NCBI GenBank assembly: GCA_019914995.1
Contig: CM034128.1
Coordinates: 10,931,501-10,995,500, forward strand
DNA: 64,000 nt
Reading direction: 5' to 3'
From: Acanthochlamys bracteata
Lineage: Eukaryota > Streptophyta > Magnoliopsida > Pandanales > Velloziaceae
Shown here: piece by piece, positions 1-12,446 of the stretch
How positions within the stretch are numbered: position 1 is the stretch's first letter
Layout: each line of letters begins with the position of its first letter
Program-made: the position numbers and the translations under genes
Notes under the pieces: generated by a model
Seen by the model: only the letters and a program-made list of their open reading frames with translations
Databases searched by the model: none
Told to the model about the DNA's origin: nothing

Positions 1-489
1 AGGTATCATCACCGTTTGCTACTGAGCAAATCTGCCATCATACATGAGCCTTTCATATATCTGCCAGCATGAGCCTGAACCAATATGCTTGATTTCCTTG
101 ATAAGTATTCTAGACTGATCACTGGGTATATGGCAGCTTTTGTGACCAAAACCTGCAGCAATAGAGGGATCTGATGGCTGCCTTTAGGAAACCCTGAAAT
201 GAAGGCTTCCAGCATTATCTCAGTTGTTGTTCTTAAAAATATTATCTATGCAGCCATAGCAGAATCTGTTCTTGTCAGGAAACCATTTTTTTCTGATGCA
301 TTTGACACACTAAAACATCTAAGCTTTTTAAGGAAAGTGGCTAATACGCAAGATTAAACATGTGTGCTCTTCTTTATCGTAGAAATAAACTATGATCTTG
401 AACTATTGTCCATCTTCATGAAGCTTGAAGCTGTTTATTGAATTACATAATAGACTACATTCTAATATGCGAAAAACTTGCTTAACTAG

Positions 490-1109
490 GTTGACCTGAG
501 TTCCCTTCAAGATACAGTACCAACAGACAAGATAGTAGCCTTGCGAGGAGGTTGGGGTCTACTGAGAAAGAAAATATCTGGAGAAATACTACTTCGCCTC
601 ACTTATAAGGCATATGTTGAGGATGAAGAAGATGATACCTTACAAATGGCTGTGGTAGATACTGATGCATCTGATGATGAGATCGACGATTTGCAAACGA
701 GTATATCTGGCCAAAGCCAAATCAGCTATTCGGATGGAAATGAAGAATCTTTTATGGATGTACTTGCTGCATTGCTTGTGAGTGAGGAATTCCAAGGCAT
801 AGTGGCATCTGAAACCGTAGGCACAGATATTTCAGATGGATCTTCTTACTCAAATTCAGTTACCCCTGGAGCTACTTCACCTAATGATGAGTTTGTTAAG
901 GAATTGAGTTTTTTTGGCACTAAAGGTGTGTTATCTGTGAACTATACCTTTTAGACATTGATGTAGTGAGCTGATCAACTTGGAATCCAAGTGGTTAATA
1001 ATGTTTCTTCTCCATCTCAGAGTCGACATTGGTATGGCTTGCTGCAATTACGAGCGTGGCCTTGCTGATTGCTGTTAATATTGGTGGTTCAAGTCTGTTC
1101 AATCCTTGA
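490..1109 (+). CDS. C-terminal end of a C2-domain membrane protein (NTMC2T6-like), partial
   Basis: Two exons are visible, about 490-925 and 1021-1109, joined by a GT-AG intron that preserves frame (G plus AG gives Glu). An in-frame stop overlaps the acceptor at 487-489, so the upstream exon must begin there or at a later AG near 500. The product has a short stretch ending a C2-like region (GEILLRLTYKAYVEDEEDD), an acidic Ser/Asp-rich linker, a conserved block (SFMDVLAALLVSEEFQGI) and a C-terminal hydrophobic helix (WLAAITSVALLIAVNIGG) ending in SSLFNP. This layout recalls plant C2-domain proteins of the At1g53590/At3g14590 type, proposed to work at membrane contacts. That family call is from memory. 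Most of the gene lies to the left of the window, and 1-489 looks like intron. Confidence 0.65.
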
Positions 1110-1725
1110 GGTGCTCATTGACCTGAAAGTCCACCAGTATATCGTTTGGGTGCGCAGGTAAAGTCCTCAGTGATTGTTTTTACTAGAGCTTGATGCAAAT
1201 AGTTGTAGGAACAACTGTGGAACTAATATGTATCTCTCGCATAATTTATGCATGTCCTGTATCCATCCGATGCTATTTAAGTTAGTTTTCCTTTACTGTT
1301 TTCGACTCTGGAATACCACAACATTTCGGCACTGATCTGAGTTTTTGCCTTTTACATTCTTTATATTAATGGCACACTGATATTAGCTGATACTTCTTTT
1401 GAGTTACTAATTACTCTTCCTTTCTGTTCAGGTTTTTTCTTTTGGGAGATTTTTTCTTATGAACCAATGAGGTTCTTTTTTGGTGTTTCTTCACATCTTC
1501 TGTAAGTACTCGTTGAAGAGAGGATGCTATTTCGGCGATAATTTTTCCTATTGCTTTAGTGCGGATGTGCCATAATATAGTTGTAGACATGTATCTCTGT
1601 TCACAATTTTTTTCACAAGGAAATTACTCGTAATCGTTTTTAGTGGCTATTTAAACTTAGAACTACCACAGGCTAAGGCAGAATCTACGCGCAGATTGTC
1701 ACTGCCACTTTTCGTAAATTTATTT

Positions 1726-1948
1726 TGAGCCCGTTTGGCATTACGTTTCAGAAAAATAATTTTTTAATTTTTAATTATAATTTTAATATATTATTTATAA
1801 ATATAAAAAATTATTTAAAATTTTAAAGAATAAAAAAATTTTATGTAATGATTTTTTAAATATTTTTTTATTATTTTTTAAAAAATAAAAAAAATAGAAT
1901 TTATTTTTAAAAAAAATTTATTTCATAAAATTACTCTCAAACGCTCTC
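1726..1948. repeat. A+T-rich inverted-end element (copy 1)
   Basis: The element runs from GAGCCCGTTTGG to CTCAAACGCTCTC. These ends are imperfect inverted repeats of each other, enclosing more than 180 bases of nearly pure A+T. Similar ends recur at several other places in the window. Confidence 0.5.
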
Positions 1949-2017
1949 TTTAAATGATGTATATGAACATTTTGAAAGCAAAATCGAGAACTGAGACGAA
2001 AGTGTTTGCAAATAGAG

Positions 2018-2275
2018 TGGGCGTTTTAAAGTACTTCTAAAAATTTTTTTAAAATAAAAGATATTTTTATTATTTTAAAAATAAATTTTATTTGTTTATT
2101 TTAAAAATAAATTTTATTTTTATATTTTAAAAAAATATATAAAAAAATTTTATTAAATAGAATTTTTATATATTTTTTAATAATTTTTTAAATTTATAAA
2201 ATATATATTAAAAAATATATAATTAAAAATTAAAAAAAGCATTAAAAAAAATTAGCGTAAGAAGTGTAGCTCTTC
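2018..2275. repeat. A+T-rich inverted-end element (copy 2, weaker)
   Basis: It starts near GGGCGTTTTAAAGTACTTCT and ends near TTAGCGTAAGAAGTGTAG, with an A+T-only core containing runs of A and T. The ends are only partly complementary, so the borders are approximate. Confidence 0.35.
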
Positions 2276-3239
2276 TAGTTATGTGAGGTGATATTTTAGA
2301 TTACTTAAAATAAGATTTTTTTAATTTATTTTGATTGTTAAAGATAAGAAACTTTTTAATTTTATTTTAAAGTGTTCTAAAATAATTTTTTAATTTTATA
2401 AATAAAACTAAAATATGTCAAAATTTATACTATATTATTTATTTATTTTATTTTAAAATAAATTATTCTAAAAATTTATCTAAAACTAAATTATTAAAAA
2501 TAATGAGGAAATAAAATAATAAATGTCAATCGTCCGCTCAGTCTATTATGCCGCAGGTGCATGTTGTTGTTATCATTGCCGAGCAGATTTTTACTCTTTA
2601 CTGTTCACTATAGTCTCTAAATGTTGGTAGTGGTGGTGCTAAGTTTGTGCTCAAATGTAAGTTTTTAAAAAAGTAATTTTGTAAAAAATGAATTTTATAA
2701 AAAATTAATAGAATTAAATTTTAAGGTAATATTTAAAATAAGTAAAATAAATTTTTAAAAAAAAATAGAGTTAAGTGTATTTGAAATAAACCATTAAGAT
2801 TAGAAAAATTCTCCTCCTGAAAGCGACGAACACTACGTTACCAGAGAAGCGCAAAACGCTCCCTTCTGACAAGCTATCACGTTTCCCGGTCCCATGACTC
2901 CATCATGTTCTGAAATTGCAGATCTACATCTTAACGGCTTTCAAACGCACGTTACATTGGAATAGAATAATCTAATCTGATACCTTCTTAAAAAAAAAAA
3001 GCAGTGCAATGGCATCAAAGCATTAGTTGAATCTGTGGGCGCATAATTTAGGTTAAGTCCACATATAGCAACAACTATGTTTGGTGTTCTGTAGAAGACA
3101 GCGAACATAACAACAATCTTCTGTCATCTAACAGAAGACGGAACGTCACTGGCGTTTTTGTAATTATATACATGAACAAGCCTTTTTACCTCCCGCCAAT
3201 AAACTTCTACACTTTCCATCTAATAATTAAAAATTTAAG

Positions 3240-5604
3240 AGGAAAAGAAAAACCAACACACCGTCTTCCCAAATTCTCTCACCGCTTTCTGTTCACTCAC
3301 TCACTTTCTGTTAACTCTTTCACCGCTTCATCGGTTCGGGCAACCGCGCCGGTGAGTTACTTGCTTCCTTCCCTTCTCAATATCGAGTTGATATTAAAAT
3401 TTTTTACTCAGTAGTAGTAGTAAGTTGTCATCGTATCCAAGAAGCATGCACAGAGTTCGTGGTTAATTATTTGTCTCGTTGTAGTTATTTAAGACGGAAA
3501 TTTTGTTTGATTTGTTTAATTAACGGCGAAGACCACGTGAAACTCACCGCTGTTTGAGATCTCAAAAAGATTCTTTTTTCTATGTTTGTATAAGTTGAGC
3601 AGCAAAGGAGGGTTTTTTTTTTCAAGATCTTATCGCTGTTTCTTCTTTCCGGCGAGATCCAACGCCAGCCTGCATACAGCTGTGTCAAGCTTTGGAGTAA
3701 GCTGCATTTTTGTTTGGCTTTCCGATAGAATCTTTGTTTTGCTTAGTGTTGTTTTGGATAAACATGTTGTTGCTATTTTTCTCTAAGTGGTTGAATTGAT
3801 GATCGGATTGGAAGCGCTTCGTCGATGATCAATATACTTATCAGTCTTGGAGTAGTAAGTTTTCGGCGGATTAAGAAACTTTCTTTGATTTTAGGCATGA
3901 TATTGACTTCCTTTTGTTTGTTTAGATGTTTTACTTCTTCATGTTGGAAAGATTGGGTTCTTCTGCTTTCTGTATAGTGAAAATCGGTATTGATTGCTTC
4001 CTTTAGGATGACGCTTTTAAAAAGTTGTTCTTTATTGTCTTTTGGGTATTTACTGGATCCAGAGCTCCATGAGCAATAAACTGTTCTATAATTCTGTTTC
4101 CTTTTTTGTTCTTTTTTTTTTTTTTCCCTTTCACCTTTGGATGCTTTAATCTTCATCAAAGCTGCTTTGGACCGATGGGAGAGAGGTGGTATTTGGATTT
4201 CTGTCAATGGGTTTTGAGTGCTGATTGCGACATATCTCATTTTGAGTGCAATATGCTGAATCTTAGATTTCCTATTTTCTGAAAGTCTTTGAAAGTATCT
4301 TTTTTTTCTTGGATGACTTGATATATTTGGCATTTTGGATCTTTCCTATGCTGTTTTCTGGCTCTTTTCCCTGATGGTATTTGGCGATTTAAGCATAATA
4401 AAGCCTATGTTTGGTCTTATAAAAGATCTGTATTAACATTTAGATAACTGACGTAGCTCTTCTTTTTGGCTTTATGTATATTTCTAGCAAGGTCTGTGAT
4501 TACTTTTCTGGCAGATCTGTAATTATATGACACCCTTCTCACTGTATGGTGGCAACTTTCAATTTTGTTTTATCTATGGAAGTGGTAAATGTCATATTAC
4601 GGATGACCTTAGTTTTTATTGTTTTTTAGGCTAACCCGTTCCTTTTAATTTATGTGATAGTTTCTCCATATCTCGTAATGCTGCTTGAAAGATAAACTAG
4701 AAAATTTTGATTGCACACTGACTGGTTATCTATGTGAGATGGTTGTGGGTATCTTTCACATTATGGAACTGATGTGAAATTTATTCATACTTTAAGAATA
4801 TTAAAGCATTGGTGGGCTTTTTGAGTCTAACGTAACTTTAGAATTCAAATGTAGGGTTTAGGACATTTTCGTTGATATGCTTTAAGTTTATAAGTTGCTG
4901 TGCAGTTCATGCAATACTTAGATATTCCTATATCCAGGTTTGACATCTGTTAAGAACTAGGGATGTTAGATCCTTCTTTTAAAGAACTTAGCTATACCAA
5001 TTGGGTCTTTGTACAGTGGACTTGTTTCTCGCATGAGGACACTATAAAGTACAGACATTTTGGGTTTGTCTTGTGGAGTGGTTGTACTGCCTGGTACATT
5101 TAGCTCTCTCTCCCAAACCAGGCCTAAAAGTCAAGGTGCTGTGCCATAGCTCTTGCCTCTTACTACTCCTAGACTGAAGTGGTCTATGTTAATTTATCAG
5201 CTTTGTTGACTTGTCTGTTGACTTCTAATAAAGATATGATTTCCAGCTAATTTCCTTTGCAATAGTATACCAGGCAATTATGTAACATCTATGTATTTTC
5301 TGGAGTACATACAAATAATTGGAAATTAATTCATATGTGACACTGCTTCACCAACTGGTGTCATCAATTTGAATTTATTGCCACATGCAACTTCCATGTC
5401 TAATGTCCTTAGAGCAAATATCTTTATTAATGCAACAACTAGAATTCTATCATAGGCATTTTTTGCGTCATGTTTACATGTTCTTCAGGAATTTTCTTGA
5501 TCATCTTCCCGAAAGTCCATGAGCTCTGGCAGTGCTTCTTTTGTGCTCCTTTTGCTATTCAAAGTTCAATGTCTGTAGACTTATATAATTTTCCGTGGTT
5601 ACAG
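3240..5604 (+). promoter_or_regulatory. Probable DWF1 leader: noncoding exon 1 and 2.25 kb leader intron
   Basis: A CT-rich stretch from about 3,240 to 3,351 looks like a transcribed leader and ends in a strong donor (GCCG then GTGAGT at 3352). The nearest good acceptor before the DWF1 start codon is TTACAG, ending at 5604. The span is T-rich with no credible coding frame, as in plant leader introns. Arabidopsis DWF1 also has an intron in its 5' UTR. The exact transcription start is not visible. Confidence 0.5.
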
Positions 5605-5620
5605 CATTGGGTTTTGAATC

Positions 5621-7674
5621 ATGGCTGACCTTAACGAACCTCTGCACCATAGACCTAAGAAGAAGAAAGAATGGGTAGATTATCTGGTCCAGTTTAGATG
5701 GATAGTTGTCATATTTGTGGTCCTACCAGTCTCTTGCACTATCTACTTCCTCACATATCTTGGTGATAAAAGATCTGACTGGAAATCTTACAAGCAACGT
5801 CAGAAGGAACACAATGAAAATGTTAAAAAGGTTATGAATCGTCTCAAGCAGAGAGATCCAAAGAAAGATGGACTTGTCTGCACTGCTCGCAAGCCATGGA
5901 TTGCTGTTGGCATGAGAAATGTTGATTATAAACGAGCTAGACACTTTGAGGTCGACCTCTCAGCCTTCAGAAACATCCTTGAAATTGACAAAGTGAGAAT
6001 GATTGCCAAGGTTGAGCCGCTTGTTAATATGGGGCAGATCACCAGGGTTACAGTTCCAATGAATCTTGCTCTTGCAGTTGTTGCGGAACTTGATGATCTT
6101 ACTGTTGGTGGCCTCATCAATGGATATGGAATTGAAGGAAGCTCACATATTTATGGCCTTTTCTCTGACACGGTTGTAGCAATGGAAGTGGTGCTTGCCG
6201 ATGGACGACTTGTAAGGGCGACGAAGGATAATGAATATTCTGACCTTTTTTATGCTATTCCCTGGTCTCAAGGGACAATAGGGTTCTTAGTCTCTGCCGA
6301 GATTAAGCTTATACCCGTCAAGGAGTACATGAGGCTAACTTACAAGCCAGTGCGTGGAAATCTACAGGAGATTGCACAGGCTTATGCTGATTCGTTTGCC
6401 CCTAGGGATGGAGACCCAGCAAAGATCCCAGACTTTGTTGAGGGAATGATCTACACGCCAACAGAGGGTGTTATGATGACTGGTAGATATGCTTCTAAGG
6501 AAGAGGCCAAGCAAAAGGGCAACAAGATCAATGAAGTGGGATGGTGGTTTAAACCCTGGTTTTATCAGCATGCACAGACAGCTCTCAAGAAGGGTGAATT
6601 TGTTGAATATATTCCTACTAGAGAGTACTACCACAGACACACAAGGTGCTTGTACTGGGAGGGAAAATTGATTCTCCCATTTGGTGATCAATGGTGGTTC
6701 AGATGGGTGCTTGGTTGGGCAATGCCTCCAAAGGTTTCTCTCCTTAAGGCCACTCAAGGTGAAGCTGTCCGTAACTACTACCATGAGAAGCATGTTATCC
6801 AAGATGTCTTGGTTCCTCTTTATAAAGTTGGGGAGTGTCTCGAGTTTGTTCACCATGAAATGGAGGTGTGCACTCTTACCTCTATCGTTGAACATGAAAA
6901 GCTTACTTGTTTTCTTTAGCCCTGTGCTTCATAACTTTTTTGTATCCCTTTCTTTTGATTCAAGTTGATAAATTATCTCAGATTGTTGCACTGTGTTGAG
7001 TGTGCATATTTTTGTTTTGGTCTATGGCTAATTTGTTGGAAAAGTGAAAGGTAAGTGGATTGTCATTGAAGGTAGTCTAGCCATCAGCTGCATTGATCTT
7101 TATTGTTTACAGTTTTTTACTGCATGAACTGCTTTTATATATTGTATGTTAATCTTTTCTTCTAATATAGAACTTTAAATTAAGATGATTCTGCTTGAAG
7201 TGATACTGATGTTATTCGCTTCCTGTGTAGATATACCCCATCTGGTTGTGCCCACACCGTCTCTTCAAACTTCCAGTGAAGGCAATGGTATACCCAGAGC
7301 CAGGCTTTGAGCAGCACCACAGGCAGGGAGACACAAGCTACGCCCAGATGTTCACAGACGTGGGTGTGTACTACACCCCTGCTGCTGTCTTTCGAGGTGA
7401 GGAATTTGATGGGGTTGGGGCTGTCCGCCGACTTGAAGAATGGATGATCGAGAACCACTGCTTCCAGCCACAGTATGCTGTCTCAGAGCTCAACGAGAAG
7501 GATTTCTGGAGAATGTTTGAGGGGTCACACTACGAGCACTGCAGGAACAAATATGGTGCAGTCGGAACTTTTATGAGCGTATACTACAAGTCTAAGAAAG
7601 GGAAGAAGACTGAGAAAGAAGTTCAGGAGGCAGAGCAGGCCATTGCGGAACCTGCGTATGCTGAAGAGGCCTAA
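5621..7674 (+). CDS. DWF1: Delta(24)-sterol reductase DWARF1/DIMINUTO
   Basis: Two coding exons, 5621-6865 and 7231-7674, are joined by a phase-0 GT-AG intron and give 562 residues, against 561 in Arabidopsis DWF1. The enzyme reduces the C-24 side-chain double bond when 24-methylenecholesterol is converted to campesterol, feeding sterol and brassinosteroid synthesis at the ER. A basic N-terminus is followed by a membrane anchor at about residues 27-47. An FAD-binding PCMH-type domain lies at about 85-205, with conserved runs VEPLVNMGQI (131-140) and GIEGSSHIYG (170-179). The C-terminal half is very well conserved and ends in AYAEEA. The ATG at 5621 sits 16 bases after the leader acceptor. No frame damage was seen. 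The two-exon form and length make the call secure. Confidence 0.97.
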
Positions 7675-8736
7675 GGCTACAAACTGCTTGATCGGATTTT
7701 TGTGTCCTAGTTATGTCATGGAACCTCTGTTTGCTAAGTTTATGATAGACTGCTGTACGCTGCTAGAGGATTGCTCTCTTGCTCTGTCTTTCGTTTTTAG
7801 GTATCTCACTCTATTCATTCAGTACTGTTTTTTTTTATTTTAAATTTTGAATTCCGGTTGTGTTTCTTTTATTTATCTGATGAGATGTTATTTGCATCCC
7901 AGTTGAAAAGTGATCAGTTTAGAGCGTGTTTTAAATATCGGTAATTGAGTTTCGTAAAAATAAAAAGTAAAAAATAAAGTTTTTTAAAAATTAAAATAAA
8001 AGTAGAGTTCAGTATTTATATTTTAATAATTTTTAAAAATATAAAAATATAATTGTATTATGAAAAGTATAAATAAATAAGTTAAAATTAAAATTTGTTT
8101 AATTAAAATATATAAATTATTCAGAATTTAAAATTTGATGAGAGAAAATGAAATTGTATTTGTTTGAAACACGTTTTAAGTTGTGGTTATCTTTATTTGA
8201 TCTACTATTCGGGCCAGGCCCATTTACTTCTTCGGGCTCGTTGCCACACGTGGGTTAAGCACTTTAATCCGTGACCGCACGAGTCCATCCCCTCACTATC
8301 AGCCCATCTGGACCGATCTCCAGCTCATTACACCTTCCATAAAATCCTCACCGTTTATTGACATCTTCCTTCAAAATATATAATCACATCCGTTCATGTA
8401 CCTTTCATTCTCGATCTAATGTAGATCCCACAGACGCGTAAACCGTGTCTACCTAATTACACATATACAACGTTTTTGTTGAAGTTCTTTTCTCCATTCG
8501 TCAGACTAGTGTTTTAAAAGTTTCGAGAGATAATATTTAAATTGAAACGAAGCCCAAAGGCGGGCGGCCCACGGTTTTCTGTTTCTTTTCTTTCCGTTTC
8601 AAATTTAACCTTCTCTAAATTTGCTCTTCTTCTTTGCTGTTCTAATTTAAACAATCTTTTTTTTTAGAAGAGAAGTTTGGAGAAGTTTTCTTTGTTCTTC
8701 TTCCGTCTGTTCTGAGATTTTAATCGTCTCTGATTG
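7675..8736. other. DWF1 3' UTR, intergenic DNA and upstream region of the anamorsin gene
   Basis: The T-rich DWF1 3' UTR probably ends before about 7,900. One A+T-rich element (7921-8176) follows, then about 550 bases of mixed composition leading to a CT/TTCTT-rich leader just before the ATG at 8737. No other gene was seen. Confidence 0.5.
7921..8176. repeat. A+T-rich inverted-end element (copy 3)
   Basis: The left end AGAGCGTGTTTTAAAT is matched in inverse by the right end GTTTGAAACACGTTTTAA. The core is almost entirely A+T. It lies between the DWF1 3' UTR and the anamorsin promoter. Confidence 0.55.
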
Positions 8737-11311
8737 ATGGTGAGTGGTTCGTGAGATGTTCTTAATTTGTTAGTTGATGGGAGATCTGTAGATCAGATCT
8801 GAACTTCTAAAGGATTTGACTGTGTTTAGATTTTGTTGTTTGTGATTTTGCCACTCTGAATCCTGCTTCATATTTGGTGTTGACAGATTTTTTTAAACTT
8901 CCAGAAATAGTTTCTATTTATTTGTAAATTCTATCTAATTTGTAACTCGATTGAAGTGTTTATGATTTTCTTATTTTCATATGTGCTTTTCTTCGTTTCT
9001 GATTAGTTTGGAAAACTTTTTAGGATTCTGCGAATAGCAACACGCTTCTGCTGACGGATGAGGTTGCGGTTCCGGTGAACGCGGTTTTGTCGGCAGCAAA
9101 GGATGTCGGCTTTGGGGTTGAAGCTGTAGATGATGCACTTGTCATCACTCAAGCTACTACGCTTGGTAACCTCTTCCCCCATTTTTCTTGTCCATATCTT
9201 TTTGGACCCTAGTTTTGTAAGCTGAGAGAACTTGCATTCCTTGTTGTGTGTTTTACTTGTGATAAGTTTACCTCGTTTTACTTGTGATAAGTTTACCTCG
9301 ATTTTCTTGGTGATCTACTATTGCCCCCAATCTTGTATGTTAACACAAAAAGTAATAGTGCGGAAATTTTTTTATTAGTTAGGTATCAAGGTAGAAGCCT
9401 TTTTGGGAACATATTCATCAGTAAACATATGTCAAAAGTGAAAGAGCGCATCCACATAAGTAAGAATTGGTTAAGCTTGTTGCTCCACCTTCTTTGCATT
9501 TGCCCATGAATAAAGAGGATGTGGTTTGAATAAAGCACTTGGAAATGAGTACATGATTTGTGTGTGAAATTTTCGTTGTTTTGTTCTGTGAGTATCTGTA
9601 ACTATTAAAACCATTATTTAAACATCCTGCGCTCATCTGACATTCTTCTTCATCCTTTTTCTTTCTCCAATGACATGATATCCTATATGTTGAAACGCTT
9701 TTCACACTAGAATCCCTCTCAAACCTGGATTTTTGGTATTGTAGATTGGCTTGAAGATCTTTGTAATGGGCGAAGTTTTTGTTCTTTGAGTTGCCATAGT
9801 ATTTTATTTGTATAGATGATTTGTTGAAAGTTCTGACTGAGTCTTGTAGATCTTATCAGGTTGTGTGTTTGAAAACAATTGGGTGCGATATTATGGTGAC
9901 ATTCTTTAGGTCGAATTAAAACTATCACCATAGGAGAAAGCTTGGCCTTGGGGGTTCTGTATATTGAAATTCCAATCTTTAATGTGATTATATCTAGCTG
10001 TGGTCACTTTCTGAAACAAGGTTAGATTTTGTGGTGACACCCTTTAGGCCAAAGTTGAGAGGAGAAGGCTTGACTTCTGTAGTTCGATTTGGTTATTAAT
10101 TATTAAATTTTAACCGTTTCTGATGGTTTTATACCAACATTTGTTAATATATGCCTAAACATGTAGCCAATGCTTCTGCTAGGAGGAAAGCTTCCAGTTC
10201 CGTCATCATCAGTGGATGTAGTCGTGTGTTTGTCTAAAGCACCAGAGCTTACCAGTGAGCAATGGCTTGAAGAGATTAGCAGAGTCTTGAAACCTGGCGG
10301 CAAAGTTCTAATACAGACATATACAGCCTCTACTGAGCCAACAGAGAAGGTACAGCAAGATCATAATGTTCTATATTATTTTGAATTTTGTAGCAACTCA
10401 AATGCAAGTTTAACATAATTTTGCTTGCAGACAAACTCTCCCTTGGGTCGTAAGGTTATAATGGCAGGATTTCTGGATGTACAACCTGTGGAGACTAAAG
10501 CATTTTTACCAACTGCTGATTCGAAATGCTTTACAGTATGAACTTTAAGTTGACACTTGTTTTTTTCTGGTGCCTAGGCATTCTGTGGTTTTCGGTTATT
10601 TACAATACTGTAAACTTTTCAGGTCAAGGGAAAAAAGGCTTCCTGGGTAGTAGGTTCATCATTTTCCATTAAGAAAACTACAAAACCTATTCCCAAGATT
10701 CAGATTGATGATGATTCTGATCTAATTGATGAGGATAGTCTTCTTACTGAGGAAGATTTCAAGAAGCCACAAATACCAATAGGTTTGATTCATGCCTTGT
10801 ATTTCTGTCTTGAGCATTTGATGGGGGATAGTATTATTTGATGAGATCATTGGCAATTGTCATGCACGCAGTTGGAGATTGTGAAGTTGGAAGCATGAGG
10901 AAGGCCTGCAAGAATTGCACTTGTGGTCGTGCTGAGGCAGAGCAAAAGGTAGAGAAGCTAGGACTGACGGCGGAACAGATTAATAATCCTCAATCAGCAT
11001 GTGGCAATGTAAGTTGGAACAGTTAGCTGCTTAGTTTTTGGTGAGGATGGTGTTTGCAAAGTAAAATAACTGATAGCTATCTGTTACTTTGCAGTGTGGC
11101 CTCGGAGATGCATTCAGGTGTAGTACCTGTCCTTACAAAGGCCTTCCTTCCTTTAAGCTTGGCGAAAAGGTGCAATTTATAGATGACTATTTGACTTGGA
11201 TGTGCTGTTACTTTCAAGGAGATGCTAGATAATCTCAATGATTGCTTGTTTAATGATAATGCTCTTTCGCAGGTCGCACTTACTGGAAACCTTCTCCTTG
11301 CTGACATATGA
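8737..11311 (+). CDS. DRE2: Anamorsin/CIAPIN1 homologue (DRE2), cytosolic Fe-S cluster assembly
   Basis: Eight exons give 275 residues (272 in Arabidopsis): 8737-8739, 9024-9165, 10183-10349, 10431-10535, 10623-10782, 10872-11008, 11095-11169 and 11273-11311. All introns are GT-AG and phases agree. The first coding exon is only the start codon, cut off by GTGAGT. The protein has a methyltransferase-like N-terminal domain, an acidic linker ([17 protein letters not shown]), and a C-terminal cluster-binding region. That region holds a C-x8-C-x2-C-x-C motif (about C196, C205, C208, C210; [2Fe-2S]) and twin C-x2-C pairs (about C236/C239 and C247/C250; [4Fe-4S]). DRE2 takes electrons from the diflavin reductase TAH18/ATR3 for cytosolic Fe-S assembly. 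All expected cysteines are present and no damage was seen. Confidence 0.95.
9250..9299. repeat. 25 bp tandem duplication in anamorsin intron 2
   Basis: A 25-base unit starting GTTTTACTTGTGATAAG occurs twice head to tail without mismatch. It lies in the roughly 1 kb second intron and looks like a recent slippage or duplication event. Confidence 0.85.
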
Positions 11312-12446
11312 GAGTTGATTTGGGACCCGCATTACCAACCATAACAGATTCTTTAGGGAAGTGGTTTCCTTAGGTTATTCAGGCATGTTAGCTAGTCTAC
11401 TGATTTAATTGGGGACTACACGTATGTCGAGGTGGCATGGGCTGCCATCTTTTGAGCTTGAGCGTTTATAAGGATAGTGTTATGAACGAAAAGAACCAGC
11501 TAGTGATGTAGTTGAATTTACTTGCGTATTCATATGCAAATGATGACAGGTCTTTTTATTTGGATACGATATAAGAGTTGACAAGGAGTTCACACTTAAA
11601 CGTGCACCTTTTATCTTTCAGTTACGTGTATGAATCTGGCAGGCTTGCTGTATTCTAGAGGTTTTGTGAACGTTCCTGCGGTGCTTGGTTTGTAATGTGT
11701 GATGACTTGTGATATATAATGCAACACGGGTGTCTCAGTCCAGGGAAAGTTTCAGTTGTTCTGAATAGAAATTTTACGATCCAAATGTCAATACAGGAAG
11801 TTTTTTGTGAGCTGAAACATGCGGTAAACTTTGAACTTAGCATACTGAAGTAAGTTTTTAATAAATTTGTGTATTTGATTGTATTGAAGGTGAGTCTTAA
11901 ACTAATTTTTGTGCTTTCTTATATTCAAAATGAATTTGAGAACATATTTTTAGCAATATAACGAGTATTCATTAAATTGATATACGCTGTAAATCTGGTC
12001 AATTCGGTCAGTCATCTGTGTGTTGTAATAAGTTTCTTTTTCTTATTAAACCTTTTCAAAATTGTCCGGGAATAAGAAATTGTTAGTGAAAAAGTTGACA
12101 ACTGAAAACCTGCCTTCGCTCACGCACAAAAGATAAAGCAAAGAAAGAAATATATATATATACCGCTCCTAGTTCATACCAATAATAAAGCAATTCAACT
12201 ATATGATTAATATTCATTCAAACCCGAAAAACAACCACCAAATACCAACCCATGACAAGGAATCCAATACTTTCCCGTACTTCTTCTTCCCGAAACAAAA
12301 AAATATAAAACATTTCTTCAGTACTAGTACTCCGAAATTCTTCCGAGCAGGTTCGCGAATTCAAAGGAGATCAGACAAAATTTCTAAATCAATTTTCTGC
12401 TTCCCATCTTCGTTCTCGTCCGTTGAATTTCAATTTTTTCAGCAAT
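11312..12446. other. Anamorsin 3' UTR and S-acyltransferase upstream region
   Basis: This is gene-free T-rich DNA. The first few hundred bases are probably anamorsin 3' UTR. A short TA run lies near 12,150, and a CT-rich leader precedes the next start codon at 12447. No coding frame with family features was seen. Confidence 0.5.

Larger units (their letters stand above)
1110..3230. other. 3' UTR and intergenic DNA before DWF1
   Basis: The first 500-600 bases are T-rich and are probably the 3' UTR of the C2-domain gene. From about 1,720 to 2,800 the DNA is extremely A+T rich and holds at least two small inverted-end repeats, listed separately. From 2,800 to 3,230 composition becomes more mixed, as expected of the upstream region of the next gene. 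I see no protein-coding gene here. Confidence 0.6.

Noticed and set aside
1-489. Possible further exon of the C2-domain gene at the left edge
   Set aside because: No frame in 1-489 matches the family or has both an acceptor and donor in phase; it reads as intron.
3773-4333. 186-codon minus-strand ORF
   Set aside because: Lys-rich because it is the complement of a T-rich leader intron; no domain, low complexity, no promoter.
6362-6895. 177-codon minus-strand ORF
   Set aside because: Antisense shadow of the well-conserved DWF1 exon.
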